Assembly (NCBI GenBank): GCA_001563915.1
Contig: LKMP01000010.1
Location: forward strand, 1-35,729
DNA: 35,729 nt
Source: Nanohaloarchaea archaeon B1-Br10_U2g21
GTDB taxonomy: Archaea > Nanohalarchaeota > Nanosalinia > Nanosalinales > Nanosalinaceae
Direction: 5' to 3'
Shown here: one piece after another, positions 7,600-14,753 of the stretch
How the letters are laid out: every line of letters starts with the position of its first letter
Numbering within the stretch: the stretch's first letter is position 1
Translations under genes and position numbers: made by a program
Notes under the pieces: generated by a model
Seen by the model: only the letters and a program-made list of their open reading frames with translations
Told to the model about the DNA's origin: nothing
Database searches by the model: none

Positions 7600-8583
7600 T
7601 TAGGCCTCTAAAACATCTAAAAGTGCTTTAAGTTCTTTTTCTGCGTCTAATGGCTCAATATTATTTGCTAAAAGCTCTATTCGGCCGAAATAATCGTTGT
7701 ATCGTGTTCTTCCTTCTACCTGTACTTCTAAGCCTTCTATTGCTTCTGCGGCATCTTCTACTGCATCTATATCCATATCTTTTTCCTCTTCTTCATCTAA
7801 ATCAAGGAGTTTTCGGGCTTGCTGGCCGAAGAATACTGTTCTAATACTGCTGCTACCGTCATCTATTACTGCAGATATCGCTAGCCTGCCTTCTGGCTCT
7901 TCTACTTCTTCGCCATCATCAGTTACATATTTTCCATCTTCATCTTCTTTTACAGTATCTCCTGAATCAGGGTCTACTCTAAAGAAGGGATTTGAAGTAT
8001 AGACTCGCATAACCATGCCTTTGACTGTGAAAGTATTGTTTTCTCCTGCAACTTCGCTTACAGGCACTTCCGTCGCCGTCTGTAATTCTACTTCATCAAA
8101 ATCTTCTTCAGACATTTTTACCTGTGCATTATCACCTAGACGCAATTCAGCTTTACCTCTATTATCTTCAACGCTGTAGGCTCCAGAAATTTCTATCACA
8201 TCGCCTTCCTCTACGCTCTCAGCTATCTCGGTCTGTTCATCCCATAATGTGACTCTGATACTGCCAGAGTTATCTCCTAGCACGAGATTTTGAACCTGGC
8301 CTTCTCCATCATCTCTCTGAAAAGTATTCTTATCTGATATGTCAAGAATTTTCCCAGCTATCTGAACCTTTCTCATCTCAGGCACTATATTTTTGATTTC
8401 AAGTTCTTTGGATCTCTCTTCGGATAAATCTATTCCGTGCTCCTTAGCTACTAAGTGAACTGCGCCTTCCTCACTTACAAGGCCTTCAAACTCTTCCATT
8501 TTTTCTTCTACTTTTTCTTTTATGTCTTCATTATCTAAGTCTGATTCATCTACAACTTTCTCGATTAAGGCCTCAGTACTCAT
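7600..8583 (-). CDS. rpa: Replication protein A (single-stranded DNA-binding)
   Basis: Archaeal RPA-like protein that coats single-stranded DNA in replication, repair and recombination and hands it over to RadA. A helical N-terminal region (about 1-60) is followed by a clear OB fold (about 68-160, with VQIAGKILDISDK and GSIRVTLWDE). A second OB fold (about 170-320) contains FTVKGMVMRVYTSNP and IRTVFFGQQARKLL, interrupted by an acidic insertion. The 327 residues lack the C-terminal zinc finger seen in some euryarchaeal RPA41-type proteins. It sits between histone and radA in the same direction, consistent with a shared DNA-maintenance transcript. Confidence 0.88.
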   Translation of the reverse strand: MSTEALIEKVVDESDLDNEDIKEKVEEKMEEFEGLVSEEGAVHLVAKEHGIDLSEERSKELEIKNIVPEMRKVQIAGKILDISDKNTFQRDDGEGQVQNLVLGDNSGSIRVTLWDEQTEIAESVEEGDVIEISGAYSVEDNRGKAELRLGDNAQVKMSEEDFDEVELQTATEVPVSEVAGENNTFTVKGMVMRVYTSNPFFRVDPDSGDTVKEDEDGKYVTDDGEEVEEPEGRLAISAVIDDGSSSIRTVFFGQQARKLLDLDEEEEKDMDIDAVEDAAEAIEGLEVQVEGRTRYNDYFGRIELLANNIEPLDAEKELKALLDVLEA

Positions 8584-8671
8584 ACGATGAGATGTAAGTT
8601 AAAACCTTAAATCAGTGTATGAGTGGAGATATAGAAAGGAGACAAATATAGAAAAAGAGGGGGTAAAAAAG

Positions 8672-8869
8672 CTATTTTAGGGCCTCTCGAATATCTTTGG
8701 GCTTAAGCGTTTTTCTCCCGTTTTCTTCTGTTATTGCGAGTGCTTCTTCAGCTACATCGCCTGCGAAAGTCTCAAGAATTTCTCCAAGTTCTTCCGCTGC
8801 CTCTTCAGATACTCGCTTATCTGTCTGTGTTTTCAGTAGTGACTTCATCTTTGCGTTAGAGAACTCCAT
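8672..8869 (-). CDS. Archaeal histone
   Basis: Single histone-fold protein of 65 residues, the usual length for HMf-type archaeal histones that dimerise and wrap DNA. Helix 1 is short (KMKSLLKTQ), helix 2 runs through VSEEAAEELGEILETFAGDVAEEA, and the C-terminal RKTLKPKDIREAL is the conserved loop-2/helix-3 motif. The protein is more acidic than thermophile histones, as in haloarchaea. It starts the minus-strand group histone-rpa-radA, with 88 bp to rpa. It is distinct from the shorter DUF1931-type histone-fold protein at 13975. Confidence 0.92.
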   Translation of the reverse strand: MEFSNAKMKSLLKTQTDKRVSEEAAEELGEILETFAGDVAEEALAITEENGRKTLKPKDIREALK

Positions 8870-8962
8870 TGTTTTTTACACCTTCCAGTCTAATTTTGGA
8901 GCCCTACTGTTTTTAAACAGAAGGGTGGCCGGTAACGTTAAGAGGCCTGAAAACAAATATAT

Positions 8963-9259
8963 ATGTGGGAAGGGGTGATTATCGGAACTTTGAGCAGTTT
9001 AGAAGAGCTTTTTCTGAATGTAAAGCCTGTAAAGATACTTGTTTTGCTGAATGATCCTTCTAGTGAGAAATATGCTTCAGCAATTTCCAAAAAAGTAGAC
9101 TGCACATACTCGCATACTGTGCGCATACTACAAAGGATGGAAAATGAAGGTTTAATTACATCCAATAAGAAGGGTAGGAAGAAAGAGATAAGCCTCACAG
9201 AAAAAGGCGAGAAATTGGCAAAACCTTTGGCCGAGACTCTCCACCAGATGAATTTTTAA
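8963..9259 (+). CDS. Winged-helix transcriptional regulator (MarR-like)
   Basis: Small DNA-binding protein, at most 98 residues, consisting of one winged helix: KILVLLNDPSSEKYASAISKK, recognition helix TYSHTVRILQRMENEGLI and the wing KKGRKKEISLTEKGEKLA. It resembles MarR/PadR-type regulators in halophiles; no ligand-binding domain is present. The start is uncertain. ATG at 8963 lies inside an AT-rich TATA-like tract (8953-8963), so the in-frame GTG at 8975 or TTG at 8990, about 15-30 nt downstream, may be the real leaderless start. It diverges from the histone gene, so it could regulate that promoter region; its target is not known. Confidence 0.8.
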   Translation: MWEGVIIGTLSSLEELFLNVKPVKILVLLNDPSSEKYASAISKKVDCTYSHTVRILQRMENEGLITSNKKGRKKEISLTEKGEKLAKPLAETLHQMNF

Positions 9260-9303
9260 GGCGGCGACCTATTTTAAAAACATGTCAGGTCTCATAACAA
9301 TAC

Positions 9304-10032
9304 ATGCTGGAAACTATCCAAGGCCCGCTATCAGTTTTATTTGGGTTTTATGACTCTATTTTTCAACCTCTGTTAGCTCTAAGCCCTTATTACGCGCTCA
9401 CATTCTTTTCTGTAGCGCTTGCAGGAATTTTCTCACTAATCTATTGGAGGTTGCTTGATGTAGAAAAACAAAGAGAGCTTAAATCCAAGCTTAAGGAACA
9501 ACAAGAAAAAATGAAAGAGGCCAGAGAAGAAGAAGATACTGAGAAAGTATCTGAGCATATGTCGAAGTCTCTTGAACTAAACCAGAGGTTTATGATGTTG
9601 AACATTAAACCTATGCTGGCTACAATGGTTTTTGTTGCATTATTTTTCCCGTGGCTAAGCGCAACTTTTACGCCAAATGTGCAGATGGATGACAGTAACT
9701 CAATCTATGAGGGCGAGTTTGAGTATGCAGGTCAGACAGTCCCACTGGAAATAAATAACCAGAGTGAAGAGCTCATACTAGCTGTTGAAGATCAAGAAAT
9801 AGAGCAAGGAGAAAGATTTGACGCTTTCGGATTTACATGGGAATTCTCAAGTTTTGGAGATAATGGAGGATGGTTTTCTCAGGAAGGACACTCTGCTAGA
9901 ATAGCAGGAGTTTTTGTGCCACTACCATTCACTCTGCCCTATATAGGAAGTGCTTTGAATTGGTTAGGATTCTATATTATAATGGCTATGCCAATGACCT
10001 ATGCTTTCAGAAAAATGCTGGGAATCGCATAA
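9304..10032 (+). CDS. DUF106 membrane protein, archaeal YidC/Oxa1/EMC3-like insertase
   Basis: Polytopic protein of the DUF106 family, the archaeal relatives of YidC, Oxa1, EMC3 and TMCO1 that insert membrane proteins. The layout is diagnostic: a first membrane helix near residues 28-48, a charged cytosolic coiled coil (KQRELKSKLKEQQEKM onward, about 53-95), a second helix (TMVFVALFFPWLSA), an extracellular beta-rich insertion (about 120-198) and two C-terminal hydrophobic segments ending YAFRKMLGIA. A TATA-like ATTTTAAAAA at 9271-9280 is spaced for a leaderless transcript starting at the ATG. The next gene follows 24 bp later. Confidence 0.85.
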   Translation: MLETIQGPLSVLFGFYDSIFQPLLALSPYYALTFFSVALAGIFSLIYWRLLDVEKQRELKSKLKEQQEKMKEAREEEDTEKVSEHMSKSLELNQRFMMLNIKPMLATMVFVALFFPWLSATFTPNVQMDDSNSIYEGEFEYAGQTVPLEINNQSEELILAVEDQEIEQGERFDAFGFTWEFSSFGDNGGWFSQEGHSARIAGVFVPLPFTLPYIGSALNWLGFYIIMAMPMTYAFRKMLGIA

Positions 10033-10056
10033 AAAATTATCTGCGAGAATAATCTT

Positions 10057-10659
10057 ATGATTCCAGAGGCTTTGAAATATCCGTTTAAAGGAGAGAAATC
10101 TACTAATAATATAGTTATAGGTTCGCTTCTGGTATTTGGTTCCATATTTATTCTTCCAGCCTTTATTTTGATGGGTTATTTTGCAAGAGTAATTAATAAT
10201 TCGGTAAAAGGTGAAGTGGCGCCAGAGTTCAAAGATTACAAGGGTCTATTTGTAGATGGAATTAAACTTACAGCAGTATATATTGCGTATTTTGTATTAA
10301 TCTTCGTATTGATGCTGCCTATTGTATTTCTTGGAAGTATCAACGAGTATTTAGGTCTAGTAGCATTCTGGATCTACGTACCAGTGTTTTTACTGTTTTA
10401 TATTGGTCATCCAGCACTTTCATACTTTTATGGAAAAAATCTAAGTTTCAGAGAGGCCTTTGATATTAGAAACGTAGTCAAAAAAGTGATCAGCTGGAGA
10501 TATGCAAAAATATTCTTATTATTCATCGGCCTCCAAATTGGATTCAGTATTGCACAAATTATGCTAGCAGTAACGATAATAGGTCTGTTAATTATACCAA
10601 CAACTCTATTTATTGAGTTAGTGATATATGCTAAACTGCTTTCAGAATTAGGCGGGTAG
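10057..10659 (+). CDS. DUF4013 family membrane protein
   Basis: Integral membrane protein of 200 residues. The start IPEALKYPF, then a first helix, GYFARVINN and EFKDYKGLFVDGIKL, is the characteristic DUF4013 opening known from haloarchaea and methanogens. About five hydrophobic segments follow. No biochemical function is established for the family. It lies between the DUF106 insertase and cbf5, probably co-transcribed with the former (24-bp gap) and 42 bp before cbf5. Confidence 0.8.
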   Translation: MIPEALKYPFKGEKSTNNIVIGSLLVFGSIFILPAFILMGYFARVINNSVKGEVAPEFKDYKGLFVDGIKLTAVYIAYFVLIFVLMLPIVFLGSINEYLGLVAFWIYVPVFLLFYIGHPALSYFYGKNLSFREAFDIRNVVKKVISWRYAKIFLLFIGLQIGFSIAQIMLAVTIIGLLIIPTTLFIELVIYAKLLSELGG

Positions 10660-10701
10660 CTGAGTTCGGATGTTAAAAGATTACAGTTATAGGAATCTTC
10701 T

Positions 10702-11664
10702 ATGAAGAATGAAACCTGGTACACTCGTCAAGAATCCGAGACAGATCCTGAATTCGGAAGCATTCCTGAAAAAAGATCGTTAGAAGAGCTAATTGATCAA
10801 GGATTCATAGTAGTAGATAAGCCATTTGGTCCTACAAGCAACCAGATTAGCTACTGGGTGAAAGAAGAGCTTGATCTTAAGAAAACAGGGCACTTTGGCA
10901 CTCTAGATCCTAATGCTACAGGAATACTACCAATAGGCCTGAACAGAGGCACTCGCATTAATCCAGCACTAGCAAAAGCTAGCAAAGAGTATATATTTGA
11001 GGCAGAACTTTACAAAAGAAAATCTTTTGATGAAATACAAGAGGCCTTAGAAACCTTTCAAGGAATTAATACTCAAGTTCCTCCAGAAAAATCTGCTGTT
11101 AAGAAACAGGAACGAGAAAGAGAAGTATATGAACTTGAATTAATTGAAGTCAAAGAAAAAAAGGTTTTAGGAAGAGTTAAATGCGAATCAGGATTCTATG
11201 TTAGAGTTCTAATCTCTCAATTAGGAGAAAAACTTGGTGCGGGAGCTGAAATGGTAGAACTCAGGCGCACGATGCAAGGAGGAATTAGCGAGGAAGATGC
11301 CAGTACGCTGCAGGACATAGTGGATGCTTATCATTTCTACAGGAGTGGCGAGCAACAAGAACTAAGAGACGTTGTTTATCCTATCGAGAAAGCAGTAAAA
11401 AATGTTCGTAAAGTAGTTGTAAAAGATTCTGCAGTAAATGCAATAGCTAATGGGGCTGATCTCGGTACATCGGGAGTATCAAAACTCCAAGACAATATAG
11501 AGGAGCAGGAAACTGTGGCGGTTATGACTTTGAAAGGAGAACTTATTGCACTAGGAGAAGCATTGATGACTTCTGAAAATATGTATGGTGAGGATGGTAC
11601 GGCAGTGAAGACTCAGAATGTCTATATGAAACAAGGTCTTTATCCCAAGAGATGGAAGCAGTAA
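10702..11664 (+). CDS. cbf5: tRNA/rRNA pseudouridine synthase Cbf5
   Basis: Catalytic subunit of the archaeal H/ACA ribonucleoprotein, which converts uridine to pseudouridine in rRNA at guide-RNA-selected sites and can modify tRNA U55 alone. TruB-type motifs are visible: IVVDKPFGPTSNQISYWVK and GHFGTLDPNATGILPIGL with catalytic Asp69, then FYVRVLISQLGEKLGAGAEMVELRR. The C-terminal PUA domain spans about residues 235-315 (VRKVVVKDSAVNAIANGADL to ELIALGEAL). The length of 320 is normal for archaeal Cbf5, longer than bacterial TruB domains without the archaeal PUA. Partners Nop10, Gar1 and L7Ae are not in this window. Confidence 0.93.
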   Translation: MKNETWYTRQESETDPEFGSIPEKRSLEELIDQGFIVVDKPFGPTSNQISYWVKEELDLKKTGHFGTLDPNATGILPIGLNRGTRINPALAKASKEYIFEAELYKRKSFDEIQEALETFQGINTQVPPEKSAVKKQEREREVYELELIEVKEKKVLGRVKCESGFYVRVLISQLGEKLGAGAEMVELRRTMQGGISEEDASTLQDIVDAYHFYRSGEQQELRDVVYPIEKAVKNVRKVVVKDSAVNAIANGADLGTSGVSKLQDNIEEQETVAVMTLKGELIALGEALMTSENMYGEDGTAVKTQNVYMKQGLYPKRWKQ

Positions 11665-11670
11665 AATCTG

Positions 11671-12138
11671 TTAGAAGGCGTCAGGAACTGTGAAGTTATC
11701 AGATGCAAATGGATCTTCTTCGGACTGATCCTTTGAATCTCCGCGTATCCAGGCATAGAGCAGTACAATTATCGTTTTCAGGTATACATAAGTCATAAAT
11801 GGCTCGAACAGATTAATTATAAGCTCTTGTCTGAAAGTCAATCCGATACCCACCATTAAAGCTATACTCCCTGAAAAAGCTCCTATTGCCACAGGAAGAG
11901 TGTCTAGACGCGAAGGAAATTCCAGTATGTTCCGTTCAAATAATGTTTCAATGTATATCATCAGGGCGGCTGAGATAAAGATCATGCCGAGTATAGTTTC
12001 TGGTCCAGCGGTAATCCAGTCTTGAGAGGCATCTAATAACAACACAAAGAAAATTAAGATAAATGTCCAGTAGACAATTCTACGGATAGCGGTCACTGTT
12101 CTAACAGATCCGGGCTCAAGAAAAGACGGCAAGGTCAT
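11671..12138 (-). CDS. Hypothetical four-helix membrane protein
   Basis: Unrecognised 155-residue protein with four likely membrane helices (about residues 21-36, 47-66, 81-101 and 112-131) and an acidic cytosolic or external tail ending ASDNFTVPDAF. No charged residues inside the helices point to transport or catalysis. It converges on cbf5 with a 6-bp gap, so the two genes share a terminator region. A small secreted-type protein gene lies 42 bp upstream on the same strand. Confidence 0.6.
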   Translation of the reverse strand: MTLPSFLEPGSVRTVTAIRRIVYWTFILIFFVLLLDASQDWITAGPETILGMIFISAALMIYIETLFERNILEFPSRLDTLPVAIGAFSGSIALMVGIGLTFRQELIINLFEPFMTYVYLKTIIVLLYAWIRGDSKDQSEEDPFASDNFTVPDAF

Positions 12139-12180
12139 GAAATGTATTTTCCAAGCAGCGTTTAAATCACTAAAATCCTT

Positions 12181-12429
12181 TCACTCTGTTCTATTAATGT
12201 CTCTACAAAATTCCAGATTCTGACAGTTATATTGAGGAGGGTAAGATTCCATAACCTCCAGATAACCTATACATATGCAGCTTTCGTAATAGTGTTCCTC
12301 TAATTCGCCATTCTCTTCGTCTAAGTCAAATTTTTCATAGCTGGCGGAGAATAGGCTGCTAAAAGCTAATAATAGGCTCAGTAGTAAGACTGTAGAAACA
12401 CCTAAGACTGCTTTCTTCTGTGAGTTCAT
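12181..12429 (-). CDS. Small secreted or membrane-anchored Cys-containing protein
   Basis: Unrecognised 82-residue protein. Residues 1-30 form a signal peptide or anchor (KK, then VLGVSTVLLLSLLLAFSSLF). The exported part is acidic and carries four cysteines arranged C-x-C, then about 17 residues, C, five residues, C (CICIG, YNCQNLEFC). Paired cysteines outside the membrane suggest disulfides or metal binding. The aromatic-rich segment between them (YPPQYN) looks specific rather than low complexity. Its start lies 140 bp from tRNA-Ser on the opposite strand. Confidence 0.55.
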   Translation of the reverse strand: MNSQKKAVLGVSTVLLLSLLLAFSSLFSASYEKFDLDEENGELEEHYYESCICIGYLEVMESYPPQYNCQNLEFCRDINRTE

Positions 12430-12569
12430 GCTTAAAGTTTAGGTTGGATCTTGAAATAGAAGGAGAAGATAATGCGCAACTAGTTTCATCTAATTTTCTT
12501 AGAAGAGATAGGCTAGATAAAGGAAAGTCCTTTAAGTTAAAAACAGTTCTTGTCTCTAAAGTTACTTGT

Positions 12570-12655
12570 GCCGGAGTGACTGAGTGGCTAAAGGTGCCGG
12601 TCTTGAAAACCGGTGACCCTTACGGGTCTCCTGGGTTCAAATCCCAGCTCCGGCG
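12570..12655 (+). tRNA. tRNA-Ser(UGA)
   Basis: Complete class II cloverleaf. The acceptor stem GCCGGAG (12570-12576) pairs with CTCCGGC (12648-12654), followed by discriminator G12655 as expected for serine. The anticodon stem CCGGT/ACCGG encloses loop CTTGAAA with anticodon TGA at 12604-12606, reading UCA codons. The long variable arm forms GACCC-TTAC-GGGTC, and the T arm is CTGGG-TTCAAAT-CCCAG. CCA is not encoded, and no intron is present. An AT-rich TTTAAGTTAAAAAC at 12531-12544 is in position to be the TATA box. Confidence 0.97.
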
Positions 12656-12794
12656 TTTCGATTAGTTCGATATATTTAGAGCAGATTCGGTAAGCGAATT
12701 CTGAAATCAAATCTTAATTCGACATATTTTTCTTTACAAGGCCTTAGAGAGGAATCAGTTCTTCATGGTCTCAGAGCAGCATGCAACGGAGATT

Positions 12795-13244
12795 TCAGTC
12801 TTTGAGTTCTGCTACATCTCCCAGAGTTGCTTTTCTTGTGTCTCCTTTTGATTGGGGATCATCATAATCTGAGACTTGAGGATTGACATATAGATTAATT
12901 TCAAGTTCTTTTGATAGCTTGGAAGCGAGAGATCTATCAGGCTTGAGCTCTCCGCGTTCGACTTTCTTTATTAGAGAGTTCTTTTCGTTTAATTTATCTG
13001 CCAACTCCGACATACTTAGCTTTCTACTTTCTCTTGCTTTCTTAACCTTTTCTCCATAGTCTGAAGCTAATACTTGGTCTTTACGCCGACTGACTTTTCT
13101 CCTTTTCCTCTTTTTCTTTACTTCTTTTTGTTCCATGGCTTCGCCCATATCGGTACAGCTATCACACACCTTTAGAACGGCGCCTTCTACTTTAGTTTTT
13201 TGCAGTTTATCAGAATTTTGTCCGCAGAGTTGACAGGTAGGCAT
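12795..13244 (-). CDS. Archaeal MBF1-like zinc-ribbon/HTH protein
   Basis: Multiprotein bridging factor 1 homologue. It combines an N-terminal zinc ribbon (Cys4, Cys7, Cys27, Cys30: CQLC and CDSC), a lysine/arginine-rich linker (about 40-57) and a Cro/C1-type helix-turn-helix (about 62-118, YGEKVKKARESRKLSMSELA and IKKVERGELKPD). Archaeal MBF1 associates with the ribosome and is conserved across most archaea. I place the start at the ATG at 13244, because the zinc ribbon begins at once there; the 38 codons upstream in the same frame lack similarity to the family. A TATA-like CTTTACAAAAAG lies about 20-32 nt upstream on the minus strand. Confidence 0.88.
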   Translation of the reverse strand: MPTCQLCGQNSDKLQKTKVEGAVLKVCDSCTDMGEAMEQKEVKKKRKRRKVSRRKDQVLASDYGEKVKKARESRKLSMSELADKLNEKNSLIKKVERGELKPDRSLASKLSKELEINLYVNPQVSDYDDPQSKGDTRKATLGDVAELKD

Positions 13245-13320
13245 TAATTTTTCACATTCCGTCTTTTTGTAAAGTTTCCTAGGCAACAACTGTTCCCAGA
13301 AGTTAAAAAGGGTTTCCTTA

Positions 13321-13809
13321 CTAGGAGGAGATCTTCCGTAATGTGAGTCCATAGGCAAGTGTAGAGATAGACAAGAGCAGGAAAAATCCTGCTAGAAATA
13401 GAAAAGCGAGAGATGGTTCTTGACTTACGCTTTCCTCAGCCTCCATCATTAAATCTGCATTATCTTCGGGTCCTAAACTTGATGCTTCAGAAGCAAGAAG
13501 AGAGAGACCTATTATGGCGGAGACGAAAGAAGACGTTACTGAGAACTTAACTTTCCTGCTACGCCCTTGTACTACTGCCTTCGCTTTGTCTGTAGGCCTA
13601 TATACTACGCGCCTACGACCTTCTTCTGCATCTTTTTCTAAAAGGCCAGACGAAACAAGTTTTTCTAGGTGGGAAGACACGGTAGACTTACTTTTCTCTA
13701 AATCTTGCGATAGAGAGGTTGTAGTGGCCTCAGCCTCTAACGAAGATGACAATATTTTTATTCGAGTGGGCGAGGAAAGCGCCTTAATGGTTTTATAATC
13801 CAGTTCCAT
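13321..13809 (-). CDS. Membrane-anchored ArsR-like winged-helix regulator
   Basis: Fusion of a DNA-binding domain to membrane helices (162 residues). Residues 1-72 form an ArsR-type winged helix: TIKALSSPTRIKILSSS, recognition helix SKSTVSSHLEKLVSSGLLE and wing GRRRVVYRPTDKA. Two hydrophobic segments follow (about 91-108 and 134-155), separated by an acidic, Ser/Glu-rich loop of about 25 residues that would face outside. Haloarchaea encode many such one-component membrane regulators, but the signal sensed is not known. It has no metal-binding CxC motif. A perfect palindrome with a TATA core lies 45-62 bp upstream of its start, suggesting autoregulation. MBF1 lies 76 bp downstream. Confidence 0.82.
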   Translation of the reverse strand: MELDYKTIKALSSPTRIKILSSSLEAEATTTSLSQDLEKSKSTVSSHLEKLVSSGLLEKDAEEGRRRVVYRPTDKAKAVVQGRSRKVKFSVTSSFVSAIIGLSLLASEASSLGPEDNADLMMEAEESVSQEPSLAFLFLAGFFLLLSISTLAYGLTLRKISS

Positions 13810-13853
13810 GGTAGATACTTATGTTTCGATGCTTTTTTGAGCTGTGTTTATAC

Positions 13854-13871
13854 GTTCGATTTATATCGAAC
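13854..13871. promoter_or_regulatory. Palindromic operator candidate over a TATA element
   Basis: A perfect 7-bp inverted repeat, GTTCGAT-TTAT-ATCGAAC, whose centre reads as a TATA-like element on both strands. It lies between the divergent ArsR-like regulator gene (start 13809) and the DUF1931 gene (start 13975). A near half-site TTTCGAT occurs at 13824-13830, and TTTCGAT and GTTCGAT recur at 12656-12662 and 12665-12671 just after tRNA-Ser. Binding by the neighbouring winged-helix protein is inferred. Confidence 0.5.
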
Positions 13872-13930
13872 AAATTAAAAGCGCCTTGTTGATGTCTGTC
13901 CGATTGTTTTTCCGGCTTTAACACCCCTAC

Positions 13931-13967
13931 CTATAAAAAAGAGGACAGACAATAGCTTACTAGGTGA
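13931..13967 (+). promoter_or_regulatory. TATA box and ribosome-binding site of the DUF1931 gene
   Basis: CTATAAAAAA at 13931-13940 is a strong archaeal TATA box, and AGGTGA at 13962-13967 is a Shine-Dalgarno sequence 7 nt before the ATG at 13975. A TATA to TSS distance of about 25 nt gives a short leader containing the ribosome-binding site. This fixes the start of the small gene. Confidence 0.6.
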
Positions 13968-13974
13968 ATCACAC

Positions 13975-14142
13975 ATGGCAGACGTACTTAAGAAATCAGG
14001 CGTTCGTGACGAAGCAGACGGCGTAAATGTCGGAAGCGACTTCTACGAAGCTCTAGACGACAGAGTAAAAGAACTAGTAAGCAGAGCTGTTGAAAGAGCA
14101 CAAGAGAACGGACGCAAAACAGTCAAGTCAAGAGATGTATAA
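13975..14142 (+). CDS. DUF1931 histone-fold protein
   Basis: Short protein of 55 residues, MADVLKKSGVRDE then VNVGSDFYEALDDRVKEL and ENGRKTVKSRDV. The pattern N-V-x-S-D-F-Y-x-A-L-D followed by N-x-R-K-T-V-x-x-R-D matches small haloarchaeal DUF1931 proteins, which have half of a histone-type fold and are thought to bind DNA or partner proteins. Strong TATA and ribosome-binding sites precede it, and its start is unambiguous. It probably is well expressed. A run of six T (14148-14153) follows the stop. A decayed copy lies about 160 bp downstream. Function beyond nucleoid association is not established. Confidence 0.85.
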   Translation: MADVLKKSGVRDEADGVNVGSDFYEALDDRVKELVSRAVERAQENGRKTVKSRDV

Positions 14143-14151
14143 CTTAATTTT

Positions 14152-14207
14152 TTAACGAGGGGAGGTAGAGGTCTGCAAGATTTTTTGAAGGCCTCGACCC
14201 TTGTTAA
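14152..14207 (+). terminator. Long hairpin followed by a T-rich tract
   Basis: TTAACGAGGG (14152-14161) can pair with CCCTTGTTAA (14198-14207) over ten positions including one G-U. Nested inside, GAGGTC (14168-14173) pairs with GGCCTC (14190-14195), again with one G-U. TCTTTATTTT follows. This could end the DUF1931 transcript, or be a structured 3' untranslated element. It begins 10 nt after the stop codon. Confidence 0.45.
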
Positions 14208-14304
14208 TCTTTATTTTAGCTATAATAGCCTTCTGAATCTCTATAAAAATCTTTTTTAGTTATAAAAACTACTGATAGATGTTTTTAAGCAGGATGACTA
14301 AATA

Positions 14305-14460
14305 ATAGAGACTGCACTTAAGAAATCATATTCTATTGGCACAGTAGAGAGTGTGAATTCTGATTCAAAGTTCTATGAGTTATTAGGCAGTAAACCAAAA
14401 AATAGGGTTAATAGCGCAAAAAATGACGGCTACAAAAAATTAGCAAGTCAAGAAAGATAA
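14305..14460 (+). pseudogene. Start-less DUF1931 paralogue
   Basis: The frame from 14305 to the TAA at 14458-14460 encodes 51 codons clearly related to the DUF1931 protein at 13975. LKKS aligns with LKKS, VNSDSKFYELL with VNVGSDFYEAL, and the C-terminal NDGYKKLASQER with NGRKTVKSRDV. In place of ATG the aligned first codon is ATA, an in-frame TAA lies just upstream (14302-14304), and there is no usable start within the conserved part. The conserved Asp and RKT residues are lost. A TATA-like GTTATAAAAAC lies about 40 nt upstream. It appears to be a duplicated copy in decay. The rest of the stretch 14208-14515 holds nothing else I can name. Confidence 0.6.
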
Positions 14461-14515
14461 GAAGACCAAATAAATCTTTCAAAAGGCCGTTCTCACATTT
14501 TTTATCTTTCTAGAA

Positions 14516-14728
14516 TCAGAGTTCTTCTTTCCTACGTTCTTGCTCTTTTAACTCAGCTTCAACCTTTTCTAAGGCTTCACGAAAGTGTTCTACTGCGTCT
14601 AAGCTTTCAATAGGCAAACGACCTAGATCTCCATCATTAACTGTGACGAAAAACCTGCTGTTCTTTTCAACTACCTTGTAATTTAACACTTTGTAAGGCC
14701 CATCAGAAAAGCTGTAAATCGATTCCAT
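14516..14728 (-). CDS. Small hypothetical protein
   Basis: Unrecognised 70-residue acidic protein. The first half looks beta-rich (YKVLNYKVVEKNSRFFVTVNDG) and the second half is a charged helix (SLDAVEHFREALEKVEAELKEQERR). There is no signal peptide or catalytic motif. It lies downstream of the sugar-activation operon with a 25-bp gap, on the same strand, so it may be the last gene of that transcript. Confidence 0.5.
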   Translation of the reverse strand: MESIYSFSDGPYKVLNYKVVEKNSRFFVTVNDGDLGRLPIESLDAVEHFREALEKVEAELKEQERRKEEL

Positions 14729-14753
14729 GAACTTAATATCGAACTCTACTGAT

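Noticed and set aside
12420-12665. Open frame of 81 codons crossing tRNA-Ser
   Set aside because: It reads through the tRNA, which is complete and well supported; the product resembles nothing.
13245-13358. N-terminal extension of MBF1 to an ATG at 13358
   Set aside because: The extra 38 residues are not part of the family, would overlap the regulator gene, and the zinc ribbon starts exactly at the ATG at 13244.
14219-14229. GCTATAATAGC as a bacterial-type -10 element or operator
   Set aside because: Only a 5-bp palindrome in AT-rich sequence, with no -35 element and an archaeal context.
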